The position numbers were made by a program, and so were the translations under genes. Shown piece by piece: positions 1 through 8,827 of a stretch of DNA of 64,000 nt. Each line of letters opens with the position of its first letter. Within the stretch, counting starts at the first letter, position 1. Source of the DNA: Streptomyces sp. NBC_01591 (GTDB lineage: Bacteria; Actinomycetota; Actinomycetes; Streptomycetales; Streptomycetaceae). The notes below the pieces were generated by a model. It was not told where the DNA came from, made no database searches, and saw nothing but the letters and a program-made list of their open reading frames with translations. The stretch is from the NCBI RefSeq assembly GCF_035918155.1, contig NZ_CP109327.1, forward strand, positions 558,001 through 622,000. Reading direction: 5' to 3'.

Positions 1-438
1 GCGCCGGCCGCGTTCGCCCGGTCCAGGATGCGCTCCAGGCCCCCAAACCCTTCCTCGCCGATACCCTCTACGGCGAGGGCTCCCTGCAGCACCTGGAAGT
101 CCACCACCGCGCACACGCCCGCGTCGAAGACGCGTATCCGCTGCGGCAAGACCACCGGCTTCGGCCGCTTCCCCTCCCGGCACTTCCACATCAACGCGGC
201 CCGGCTCGAACTCGCGCCGACCGCTACCGACCCGTCCGCCTGGACGCAGACGCGGCTACTGGACGGCGAACCCGCCACCGCCGAGCCGAAAAAGCTGCGC
301 TACCGGCTGCTGCACACAGCCGCCCGCGACGGCCGCCGACTCCACCTGCACGTCTTTGCAACCTGGCCCTGGCAGCACGAACTCATCAACGCGTTCACCC
401 ACCTCACTGAGCCTTTGCAAACCTCACGTTATGCGTGA
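1..438 (+). pseudogene. IS1380-family transposase, C-terminal relic
   Basis: The last 100 or so codons of an IS1380-type transposase are readable. The block from GKTTGFGRFPSRHFHIN through LRYRLLHTAARDGRRLHLHV to TWPWQHELINAFTHL is the usual C-terminal end of this family. Codons before about position 128 read LQHLEVHHRAHARVEDAYPL in another frame. The family normally has EDRIRCGK here, so one extra base near 129 has shifted the frame. The rest of the gene lies outside the window or is lost. It is followed at once by an IS5-type relic on the other strand. It is related to, but clearly different from, the two full IS1380 copies at 9 and 22 kb. Confidence 0.75.
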
Positions 439-592
439 TGGAGGACGAGGGCGGTCCGGACGATCGCGGTGATGCGTTTGGTGCTGCAGCGGAGCTTCCG
501 TAGGGTGGCCGGCTCCCTGGTACACCTTGTCCGCCCAGCACTTCGGCTCGGCCGCGGCGAGCGCGTCGATGATCCCGCAGCTCACTCCTCAC
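429..592 (-). pseudogene. IS5-superfamily (DDE_Tnp_4-like) transposase, C-terminal relic
   Basis: On the minus strand the reading GIIDALAAAEPKCWADKVYQ is joined directly to PATLRKLRCSTKRITAIV and ends in a stop at 429. Both halves resemble separate parts of IS5-superfamily transposases of the LRKLRCSTTRITAL type. In full-length members they are separated by several dozen residues, so this is an internally deleted relic. Family assignment is from memory of the motif. It cannot be active. Confidence 0.6.
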
Positions 593-947
593 CCCCGACC
601 GGAACCAGCCCAGACGTGCGTTCAGCGACGGTGAGTTCGACAGACAGCCCGAGGGTCCTCCAGAGAAGGATGTCACCAACTGGCCGGACCGAGCATCCTG
701 CGTCTTCACACAACACGGTCATGTGGACAGCAAAGCAGGCCGACTCCGAAGCGACCCGAAGCACCCCCGCAAACAGCAGCCCGTCCATGGCGAGTTGTCG
801 CCACTCACGGATCCCGCTCTGCGACATTCGGGCATCGTGGGCAGCCCGACTGCGGGCAGGAGCCCCAGTGCCGTGCCGGCCGCCACCCGGCTGGCGAACT
901 GTCCAGTCCACGCCGGCGCCAACACGGTAATGACGACACACAGCGGA
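593..947. other. No recognisable gene
   Basis: About 350 bases between the IS5-type relic and the PIG-L gene. Open frames on both strands have no recognisable motif or convincing ribosome-binding site, so they look like GC-driven chance ORFs. The stretch would hold the 3' end of the PIG-L transcript. No clear terminator was seen. Confidence 0.4.
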
Positions 948-1781
948 TCAGCGCAGTCCGGCGAAGAGATCGTTCTCGGGTACGGCCGCGCCGGTGGCGT
1001 CCTTGACACGTACGAAGGTCTCCATGCCCATCAACTCGCCGAATCTCTCCTTGCCCATCTTGAGGAAGAAGATGTTCTCGCCCTGACTGGCGTGCGCGGC
1101 CAGCGCATCGAACTTCTGACCGCTGAATGCGGTGGTGTCCACCCATGTGGTGATCTCACCGTCGGGCAGGCCGATCTCGGCCATCGCGGCGGCCTCGGCA
1201 GGATCCGGTTCCGGCATGTCCTCGTGAAACTCGCGCATGGTCTCCCCGAACCGCTGCATCATCGAGCGAGGCATCGTCGTCCAGTACACCTTCGGTGTCA
1301 GCGCGGTCATCTCCAGCGCCGCCATCGTGATGCGGTGGGCCTGAATATGGTCGGGGTGGCCGTAGAAGCCGTTCTCGTCGTAGGTGACGACCACATCGGG
1401 TCGGTAGTGACGCATGAGTTCCGCAAGTCGGGCAGCACCTTCCTCCACGGGGGTCTGCCAGAAGGACCCGGGGGCGTCATTGCTCGGCCAGCCGATCATC
1501 CCGGAGTCGGCATAGTCCAGCGTCTCCAGATCGCTGACCTTCAGGACGTCACAGCTCGCCTTGAGTTCTTGGCGGCGCATCAGGGCGACGGCCGCCGGAT
1601 CGTGCCCGGGATCGCCCGGCTTGACACCCCCCGGCCCGTCACCGCAACCGCCATCGGTACACGTCACGAGAACCGTGCGGATGCCTTCCGCCGCGTACCG
1701 CGCGAGGACCCCTCCGGTTCCGGTGGCCTCGTCGTCGGGGTGGGCGTGTACTGCCATGAGCGTCAAGAGCCGGTCAATCAT
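948..1781 (-). CDS. PIG-L family zinc deacetylase
   Basis: Predicted zinc-dependent N-deacetylase of the PIG-L/MshB/Mca superfamily, about 277 residues, the usual length. The zinc-site motif AHPDDE is at residues 13-18 (H14 and D17 as ligands) and a second His motif GHPDHIQAH at 141-149 supplies another ligand. D16 is the likely general base. The start was placed at 1781 because AGGAGG lies 7-8 bases upstream; an in-frame start 30 codons earlier has no such site. Known members deacetylate GlcNAc-inositol or mycothiol conjugates, but the substrate cannot be read here. It is one of the few complete ordinary genes in the left part of the window. Its promoter side (1782-1972) is abutted by an IS630 relic. 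Confidence 0.85.
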   Translation of the reverse strand: MIDRLLTLMAVHAHPDDEATGTGGVLARYAAEGIRTVLVTCTDGGCGDGPGGVKPGDPGHDPAAVALMRRQELKASCDVLKVSDLETLDYADSGMIGWPSNDAPGSFWQTPVEEGAARLAELMRHYRPDVVVTYDENGFYGHPDHIQAHRITMAALEMTALTPKVYWTTMPRSMMQRFGETMREFHEDMPEPDPAEAAAMAEIGLPDGEITTWVDTTAFSGQKFDALAAHASQGENIFFLKMGKERFGELMGMETFVRVKDATGAAVPENDLFAGLR

Positions 1782-1972
1782 GAAACAGTCCTCCTGCAGA
1801 AATACGGGTTGGTCCGAGGGCGCGACGGGCGTACCGCGACCCTGGGGCCCGGATCCTGGCGGGGCGGACACCCTTGCAGTCTCCGTGTCTCCCCGCTCGT
1901 ACGGCGCCGGTCCCTCGGTCGATGCAACCGTGCCAACCGGACCGCTGTTCCCGGCGCAGCCAATTGGCCTTT

Positions 1973-2907
1973 CAGGTCACGGCCGAACTCGGCATCGCCC
2001 ACGCGACGGTGAACCGCTGGCGCTCCAGGTTCATCACCCTGCGTCTGGACGGACTGACGGACGAGCCCCGCCCCGGCAGGCCGCCCTCGGTCCTGCTCGA
2101 CCAGGTCGAGGACGTACTCGTGGCGACTCTGGAGTCCGTCCCGGGCAAGGACACGCACTGGTCGCGTGCCTCGATGGCGAAGCACAGCGGGCTGTCGAAA
2201 TCGACCGTCGGGCGGATCTGGAAGAAGTTCGACCTCAAGCCCCACCTGCAGGACTCCTTCAGACTGTCCACCGACCCGCAGTTCGTCGCCAAGGTCGTCG
2301 ACGTCGTCGGCCTCTACCACCAGCCGCCGGAGAAGGCGGTGGTTCTCTGCGTCGATGGAAAGAGCCAGATCCAGGCACTGGACCGCTCGCAGCCGGTACT
2401 GCCGATGATGCCGGGCATGCCCGAACGCCGCACCCACGACTACTACCGGCACGGGATCACCAGCCTGTTCGCCGCACCGCGCCATCGAGTTCAAGAAGTT
2501 CCTGATCCGGATCGACAAGGCCGTGCCCAGCGGACGCGACGTCCATCTGGTCTGTGACAAATTACGCCACCCACAACACCGCCGAGATCAAGACGTGGCT
2601 GGGAAAACACCCCCGCTTCCACGTCCACTTCACCCCGACCGGCTCTTCCTGGATGAACCAGGTCGAGCGGTGGTTCGGCCTGCTGACCGACAAACTCATC
2701 CGCCGCGGCGTCCACACCTCCGTGACAGCCCTGGAGAAGGACATCACCGCCTGGATCGACACCTGGAACGAGAACCCGAAGCCGTTCACCTGGACCAAGA
2801 CCGCCGACGAGATCCTCAAGTCCCTCGCCGACTACCTCACCAAAATCAGCCCACCCAGCACCGAAAACCAGCAGCAGACTTAAGATCAGCTTTTCTGGCG
2901 CATCACA
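1973..2907 (+). pseudogene. IS630-family transposase, truncated copy of IS630-B
   Basis: Near-identical to the intact IS630-B gene at 37.3-38.6 kb, but starting only at the second HTH (AELGIAHATVNRW). It covers the linker, the DDE_3 catalytic domain and the right inverted repeat, which ends at 2907 next to a TA. Compared with IS630-B, 47 bases are missing after position about 2475, where the copy jumps from SLFAA to the RHRAIEFKKF region. A short GCCGC repeat lies at both edges of that gap. One A is inserted near 2563, so the reading frame changes twice. The left end and about 130 codons are absent. The element is dead, but its right end could still be recognised by IS630-B transposase. Confidence 0.85.
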
Positions 2908-3977
2908 CTAGAGTGCCTCACCTTGGCTGAGGCGCTGCCACTCGTTCATGGACTGCTCGATGAGGCGGTTCGCCTGCTCTCGCAGGCCGTCGAGGAACTT
3001 GGCATAGTGGCGGAAGAGAACCTCGATGCTCTGGCCTGCGCGACGGGCGCATTCGGCCGGGTCCACTCCGGAGTAGAGCCAGAACGAGATCCCGGCGTGC
3101 CGGAGATCGTAAGGTCGCTTGACCAGGCGAGAAGTGCGCTCAGTACGAGTCAGGGCGTGCTACCTGGCCCGCGCCCACGTGATGCCGTAGGCGGCAACGT
3201 CCACGTAGTTGGCAGCCTGGTCCCGGAAGAGTCGGCCGTCAGGTGCCACGTCGAACCGTTTCACATGGGCACGCAGCATGCGTACGAATTGCGGCGGGAT
3301 GGGAACAGGCCGCGTCGCGCTTGCCGCGCGACGCTTGAGCGAGTGCACCTCGCGCACCTCACCGTCGTCGGTCCACTCCTTGCCAGACGTGACAACCCCA
3401 CCCGAGAGATTGAGCATCCCCCATCCAGTCTTCGGCAAGTGGCATTGATCGATCCGAAGATGGATGACCTCAGCTGGCCGCATAGCCGCGAAGTACCCCT
3501 TCTCCACCGCAGTGTTGAGACCTTCGTTGAACGCAGCCCTCTTGCGTCGGGCTGTCTTGGCCGCAGCCGCCTTGCCGTCCAGTTTGTGACACAGCGCATC
3601 GAGGGCCCGCCTCAGAACGTCGGCTTCCGCGAGGGCGCTGGCCGGTAGAGAGTTCCGCTTCATCCAGTCCAGCGCGTGGAGCCACCCCTCGGCGGGCTCA
3701 CGCTGCCAGGCTTTCTTGTTGAATGCCCACGAGTACAGGGCACGCCGCAGTACCCGCGGCTCGGACTACGTTGCGCCGGGGAGTACCAGGGCGGGCGTGA
3801 CCGTGGCGAAGTCATCAGCCAGGGTGCGGCGGTGTTCCCTGGCGTGCGCTCCCATCTTTGCTCGGTGTATTCGTGCGCCAGGTCATACCACGTAGTTTGC
3901 TGCTTGATGGCCCGCAACTCGGAAGCAGGCAGACCGGTGTGCTCATCAAACGACTCACCCTCGCGCGCAGCTGTCAT
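2908..3977 (-). pseudogene. Tyrosine-recombinase integrase, multiply disrupted
   Basis: A site-specific integrase reading from 3977 down to 2908. The first segment contains FDEHTGLPASELRAIKQQT. A frameshift near 3850 leads into the middle part. The catalytic-domain segment includes RPAEVIHLRIDQCHLPKTG (first catalytic Arg). The segment after ITWARAR has an in-frame TAG at about 3155 and continues PYDLRHAGISFWLYSGVDP (HxxR-like box) and then VLFRHYAKFLDGLREQ with the catalytic Tyr. The final stop (TAG, 2908-2910) is formed by the terminus of the adjoining IS630 relic, so the native C-terminus is also lost. It resembles integrases of actinomycete integrative elements. No att site could be identified beside it. 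Confidence 0.75.
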
Positions 3978-4029
3978 CAGCTTCGCGCGACGGCTACTGA
4001 ACTTGAATGTGTGATGTCGGCTGGTCGTG

Positions 4030-5009
4030 TCAGGTGTCCAGGGGCAGGCCGGTGCCTATGAGACATCCGTCGATGAGGTGCGGGCGGTATTGGGTTCTCT
4101 TGAGGCTGCGCTTCACGGCGGTGGCGAGCTGGTCGAGGTTCGCGGCGGCGAGGTTGCCGATGGTCCGCTTCACCAGCGACCAGATGCCCTCCTGCGGGTT
4201 GAGATCAGGTGCGTAGGAGGGGAAGTGGAAGACGCTCAGCCAGTCCTCGTTCGCGGCGATGAACTCCTCTATCTGCGGCATGAGATGGGTACGCAGGTTG
4301 TCCCAGAGCAAAACGATGGGCCCTTTGAGCTGGTTGTGCGCCCTCACGATCAGATCGTGGTAGTCCCGCCAGTTGAAACCCTTGGGTTCACCCTTGCGGC
4401 CCCGATGAACGCGGAAGCTGTAGATCATCCGGGACCGGTCTCCGGGGCGGAAACAGACCATTCCCGCCATCGAAACCCGCCCGGATCCCCGGCCCCGGAC
4501 GCGAACGACCGGAGTATGACCGACCCGACCCCAGGACCTCGCTCGTGGCGGCCTCAGCGACTGGCTGGCCTCGTCCTCACAGACGATCCAGGCTCCGCGG
4601 GCCGCCGCCCTGCTTTTACCTGCGGCCACACCTCCTTCTTCCACAACTCCATCGCGCTGTCATCCCACTCGATCAACCTGCGAGCCGGCTGCTGCCAGGA
4701 CCAGCCATGACGCTTCAACAGCCGCCATGTCCCCTCCACCGTGCAGCTGACATGGAACAGCCGCCCGATCAACGTCTTCACCCGAGCCAGCGTCCATCGC
4801 TGGTCCGCCCAGCCATGAGCCAGCGGACCACGCTCCAACTCACCCTCCAACAGGGATATTTGCTCCCCAGACAGCCTCGGACGTCCGGGTGAACCCTTCG
4901 ATCGAACACCAGCCTCGCCCCGCTCCCGCCACTGCCGCCGCCAGCGCTCCACCGACCGCCGCACCGCCCGCTCACGCAACTCCAGCGGATATTTCCTCGG
5001 GGCAGGCAT
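4030..5009 (-). pseudogene. IS630-family transposase fused to an IS3 orfA start, frameshifted
   Basis: The body is an IS630/DDE_3 transposase: RLFHVSCTVEGTWRLLKRHG is the second HTH, WIVCEDEASQSL the first catalytic Asp region, IVLLWDNLRTHL the second, and FPSYAPDLNPQEGIWS the catalytic Glu region. The first 15 or so codons ([17 protein letters not shown]) are instead the N-terminus of the IS3 OrfA found intact at 44.4 kb. The 5' end of the IS630 gene has therefore been replaced by an IS3 end, with the junction near 4970. A one-base frameshift around 4600 separates the two halves of the catalytic domain. No left or right IS630 repeat was identified with confidence. Confidence 0.75.
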
Positions 5010-5082
5010 CGTCTGGGCTCCTCTCATGAGACCCATCTGACCTGCTGTCACCTTTCCCCGCATCTCGGGGGAACCTCACCTT
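4983..5082 (-). repeat. IS3-D-type left end, solo copy
   Basis: About 100 bases nearly identical to the left end of the complete IS3-D element (44393-44506). It includes the terminal repeat TGAGGTTCCCCCGAGATGCG and the leader and start codon of orfA. Only this end is present. It was probably left behind when an IS3 copy recombined with the IS630 element at 4-5 kb. Confidence 0.8.
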
Positions 5083-5229
5083 CGTCGGACAGGTCAGCGA
5101 ATACCTCGCCTGATCCATCGGATCGCGTGGAGAGCCGGATGCTCGGCCAATGGGCACGTCCGGTTCGGCGGGCGGGGATGGGAGAACCGACACCCGAAAA
5201 GGTGCACGGCGTCCCGTCCCCGACCCAAC
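5083..5229 (+). ncRNA. Relic of a group II intron, domains V-VI
   Basis: The stretch GAGCCGGATGCTCGG... GGGCACGTCCGGTTC (from 5133) folds as a group II domain V with the AGC triad. It is followed by a domain-VI-like hairpin and the 3' end CGACCCAAC at 5229. The next base begins IS701 transposase sequence in frame (IKKGTTSAG), so this intron once sat in the same transposase gene as the complete intron 84 bases downstream. Its 5' part is cut off by the IS3 end at 5082. It cannot splice. Confidence 0.65.
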
Positions 5230-5929
5230 TCATCAAGAAGGGCACCACATCGGCGGGGGTTGGCCGGCAGTACACCGGCACGTCGGGGAAGATCGACAAT
5301 TGCCAGATCGGTGGTGCGACGCGAGGTCGCACGCTGTGAGTGGTTACGCAGGGAGGAGGTCGGCATGACGCCGAGTACGTAACCCGGGCCAGTGTCCAAG
5401 GCCTGTCCCCTTCCCGACGTGCGTCGCTGGTAACGGCGGGGTGCGAAGCTCGGGGAAGAAGCCCAAGGACGCCCGTTCCATCCGGGTGTCACAGGCAAGG
5501 GGAAGACCGGACGGGTGAAGCTCACTGAATCCTCAACGATGCTCCGTGATGGCAAGCCTCGCAGATGGGAAGCAACAGCGGGGTGCAGGACTGGCCGCTG
5601 AGAAGCGGCAGGTGCCGGTCGAAGACACCGAGTCGGCCGGGAGGACACCACCGTCCCGGGGTAATGAGGGCGCCCACCCCGGTCGCATCTCACACGTGCG
5701 GAACGCGACAACCCCGTTGGGGTCCAGACCAACCGGTCTGGTCAGCCAACCGCAAGGAAGGCCCAACTCCCCAGCGGGCGCAGGACGGCCCAAGAAGCCA
5801 ACGCCGGTAGCCGAAAGGCAGCAGGAAACCGGGACAGAACATAGGCACCTCCGCCGAGTCCCACATAACTGGCCGGATACGGGTAGATGCCCGAACCCGA
5901 AAGGGTGCTGACGTGGGCCGGGTGAGCCT

Positions 5930-7717
5930 GTGAAGAACTCCACCGAACAGGAACCGGAACCGAAGGACAAGTTGGACACCGTGACGGTCATACCCGCTGC
6001 CGACTCGGCCGCGATCAGCACCGACCCGGTGAACGGACCGGAGGACCCTCTCGACTGGGATGCCATCGACTGGCAGGCCCAGGAAGAGTCAGTACGGCGA
6101 TTGAGGCAGAGAATCTTCACGGCATCGCAGGCAGGGGACCTCAAGAAGGTCCGCAACTTGCAGAAATTGATGCTCCGCTCTCGGGCCAACACGCTGGTCA
6201 GCGTGCGACGGGTCACGGAGATCAACGCAGGACGCAAGACGGCCGAAATCGATGGTCGGGTTGTCCTGACCGCCCCGGGCAAGGCGGAGCTGGCCCACTG
6301 GGTCCAGCACCGGATGAGCCCGGGCCGAGCCAGGCCCGTCAAGCGGGTATACATCCCCAAGCCAGGCGGCAAGAGACGCCCTCTCGGCATTCCCGTGATC
6401 CTGGACCGGGTGGAACAAGCCCGGGTCTCCCAGGCACTGGAGCCGGAGTGGGAAGCGCGGTTCGAGCCGAAGTCGTACGGCTTCCGGCCCGGCCGCGGCT
6501 GTCAGGACGCGATCGCGGCGATCTACTGGACGGCGAAGGGCAGCAAAGCCCGCCGCCGGTGGGTACTGGACGCGGACCTGGCAACGGCGTTCGACCGAAT
6601 CGATCACGACCGCCTTCTCCAGCAGCTTGGCACATTCCCCGCGCGGGAAGAGATCGGGCAGTGGCTGAGGGCGGGTGTGGTCGAAGAGGGCCGGTTCACG
6701 CTCACCGAGGAGGGAACTCCGCAGGGTGGCGTGATCAGTCCAGTGCTCTTGAACATCGCTCTGCACGGGATGGAGACGGCTGCGGGAGTCCGGTACCGGC
6801 AGACCGGCCGCCGGGCCGGTGACACCATGCCGGGCTCCCCGCTGCTGGTGAGATACGCCGACGATCTTGTCGCCCTGTGCCATTCACGGGAACAGGCCGA
6901 ACAGGTCAAGGCCCGGCTTGCCGAGTGGCTGAGGCCGAGAGGACTGGTCTTCAACGAGGACAAGACGCGCGTCGTCCACCTCGAAGAGGGCTGTGACTTC
7001 CTCGGCTTCACCATCCGCCGCTATCACGGCAAGCTGCTGATCAAGCCGAGCTGTGAAGCCGTCAGACGGATCCGGAACAGGCTGCGCACCGAGGTGCGGT
7101 CCCTGCGTGGGGCCAATGTCGCGGCGGTGCTGCAACGGCTCAACCCGATTATCCGGGGGTGGTCGGCCTATTACCGGAGTGTGGTCGCCAGCGAGGTCTT
7201 CACCGCGCTGGACGACTACATGTGGAAGCTCACCTACAAGTGGGCGACCCGCGCTCACCCGAACAAGCCCCGGCACTGGGTCACCGCCCGGTACTACGGC
7301 AAGTTCAACAAGTCCCGGCAGGACCAGTGGGTATTCGGCGACCGCGACAGCGGCGCCTACCTGCTGAAATTCGCCTGGACGAAGATCGTCCGACACCAGA
7401 TGGTCCACGGCTCGGCGTCTCCGGACGACCCAGCCCTGGCTTCCTACTGGGCCGAACGGCGCCGCACCAGCGCACCACCGCCGATCAACCGCGCCACTCT
7501 ACGCCTGCTCCAGGCGCAGAACGGGCAATGTCTGATCTGCGGGGGCCCGTTGCTGCACGCCGACGCCCCGCCGTCCAGCCCCACCGAGTGGGAGCGATGG
7601 CTGCGGGGCACCCGCCAGGCGATCACCACCAGGAAGATCGCCTACCGCGGGATCGACACGTCGGACGGAGTGCAACTCCGTCTTGTCCATGCCTCCTGCA
7701 ACACTGCACGTCTGTGA
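5930..7717 (+). CDS. Group II intron reverse transcriptase/maturase with HNH-type endonuclease domain
   Basis: Multifunctional intron-encoded protein of 595 residues. The order is: N-terminal extension; RT fingers/palm with KRVYIPKPGGKRRPLGIP, SYGFRPGRGCQDAI, LDADLATAFDRIDHD and the catalytic YADD at about residues 309-312; a thumb/maturase region (GFTIRRYHGKLLIKPS, IIRGWSAYYRSVVASEVF); and a C-terminal Cys/His endonuclease (CLICGG from about residue 534, LVHASC near 588). It would bind the intron RNA, help splicing and carry out target-primed reverse transcription. The GTG start at 5930 follows a G-rich leader. No inactivating change is visible. Confidence 0.92.
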   Translation: MKNSTEQEPEPKDKLDTVTVIPAADSAAISTDPVNGPEDPLDWDAIDWQAQEESVRRLRQRIFTASQAGDLKKVRNLQKLMLRSRANTLVSVRRVTEINAGRKTAEIDGRVVLTAPGKAELAHWVQHRMSPGRARPVKRVYIPKPGGKRRPLGIPVILDRVEQARVSQALEPEWEARFEPKSYGFRPGRGCQDAIAAIYWTAKGSKARRRWVLDADLATAFDRIDHDRLLQQLGTFPAREEIGQWLRAGVVEEGRFTLTEEGTPQGGVISPVLLNIALHGMETAAGVRYRQTGRRAGDTMPGSPLLVRYADDLVALCHSREQAEQVKARLAEWLRPRGLVFNEDKTRVVHLEEGCDFLGFTIRRYHGKLLIKPSCEAVRRIRNRLRTEVRSLRGANVAAVLQRLNPIIRGWSAYYRSVVASEVFTALDDYMWKLTYKWATRAHPNKPRHWVTARYYGKFNKSRQDQWVFGDRDSGAYLLKFAWTKIVRHQMVHGSASPDDPALASYWAERRRTSAPPPINRATLRLLQAQNGQCLICGGPLLHADAPPSSPTEWERWLRGTRQAITTRKIAYRGIDTSDGVQLRLVHASCNTARL

Positions 7718-7811
7718 GCCCTCGGGGCTTGCTTGAGCCGAGCTGCGGGGAAAGCCCGCACGGCCGGTTCTGAGGGGGCGGGGACGCAGCAATGCGTCCC
7801 CGCTACCCGAC
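7718..7811 (+). ncRNA. Group II intron domains V and VI
   Basis: Directly after the RT stop. Domain V is the hairpin from GAGCCGAGCTGCGGG, through a GAAA tetraloop, to GCACGGCCGGTTC, with the catalytic AGC triad. Domain VI (GGCGGGGACGCAGCAATGCG...) ends at CCCGAC. The branch-point A could not be placed with certainty. Confidence 0.85.
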
Positions 7812-8827
7812 TGTTCGCCGCCTACGCTTCCGCCAAGGGCCGGGCGCTGGTGGACCGCGAGCTCTACCTGCCCAAGTCCTGGACCGAGGATCCCGACCGG
7901 TGCCGCGCCGCCCGGATCCCCGAGGGCAAGTCCTTCGCGACCAAGCCGGGACTCGCACGCGCCATGGTCCGGCGGGCCCTGGACTCCGTGCTGCCGATCG
8001 CCTGGGTGACCGCGGATGCGGCCTACGGGCAGGAGTGCCACTTCCGGCGGATGCCGGAGGAGGCCGGTGTCGGCTACTTCCTGGCGGTGCCCAAGTCGCA
8101 GCAGGTCAAATCGCCCGCGGGGAGCTGGCGCATCGACCACGTACTGACCGGCGCCCCGGCCGATGCCTGGGAGCGGATCTCCTGCGGGGATGGCGCGAAG
8201 GGACCGCGGGTCTACGACTGGGCAGCAGCCAAGCTGCCCACCATCGACGGCACGGATCCCACCCACTACCGCTGGGTGCTGGCCCGCCACAGCCTGGCGC
8301 GTCCCGAAGAGGTCGCCTACTACCTCGCCTTCGCGCCGGCGCAAGCCACCGTCTTCGAGCTGGTGAGGGTGGCCGGTGCCCGGTGGGCCATCGAGGAGTG
8401 CTTCCAGGCCGCGAAGAACGAATGCGGCCTGGACCAGTACGAAGTCCGCCGCTACGTCGGCTGGTACCGCCACATCACCCTGGCCATGCTCGCGCACGCC
8501 TTCCTGGCGGCGATGACAGCCCAGGCCCTCGAAAAAGGGGCCGAAGAAGCGGTTCGAGCAGCCTCGTTCCCCTCACCCTGACTGAAATCCGACGGCTCCT
8601 GGACCTTGCCCATCCCCCCGCAGCCCGGCACCAGTCACCCGCGCGCCGGCTCCACTGGTCCCGCTGGCGCCGACGCCACCAGGCCACCGCCCGCCACTGC
8701 CACTACCAGCGCCGCACCAACCCCGATCGGGTGAGTCACGAACCACCACCACTCTGACGGAGTGTCAGCTCGATAGACTTCAAAAGAGCCCTGTGACCAG
8801 GACAAATGGAGAAGCACGACTGGAGTA

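Larger units (their letters stand above)
5314..7811 (+). mobile_element. Group II intron, complete
   Basis: A 2498-base retroelement with canonical ends: GTGCGAC at 5314 and CCCGAC at 7811. It contains a 5' ribozyme region of about 615 bases (5314-5929), the reverse transcriptase/maturase gene, and domains V and VI after it. Boundaries were fixed by restoration of the IS701 reading frame on excision. It lies in the sense orientation relative to the transposase, as expected for an intron that must splice from its host transcript. All parts needed for activity look intact. Confidence 0.9.
5230..8757 (+). pseudogene. IS701-family transposase interrupted by group II introns
   Basis: Exon 1 (5230-5313) reads [10 protein letters not shown]...GKIDNCQIG and exon 2 (7812-8757) continues VFAAYASAKGRALVDRELYL through the DDE domain (AWVTADAAYGQE, WAIEECFQAAKNECGLDQYE). 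Removing 5314-7811 joins GGTG to TGTTC and restores GVFAAY exactly. The N-terminal third is missing upstream of the relic intron. A second defect is a frameshift near 8556: the frame in use stops at 8581, while the family C-terminus (VPLTLTEIRRLL... RWRRRHQATARHCHYQ) continues in the next frame to 8757. The gene would not be functional even after splicing. Confidence 0.85.

Noticed and set aside
723..2012. Long plus-strand ORF of 429 codons
   Set aside because: It is antisense to the PIG-L gene, has no recognisable motif, and the minus strand carries AHPDDE and a good ribosome-binding site.
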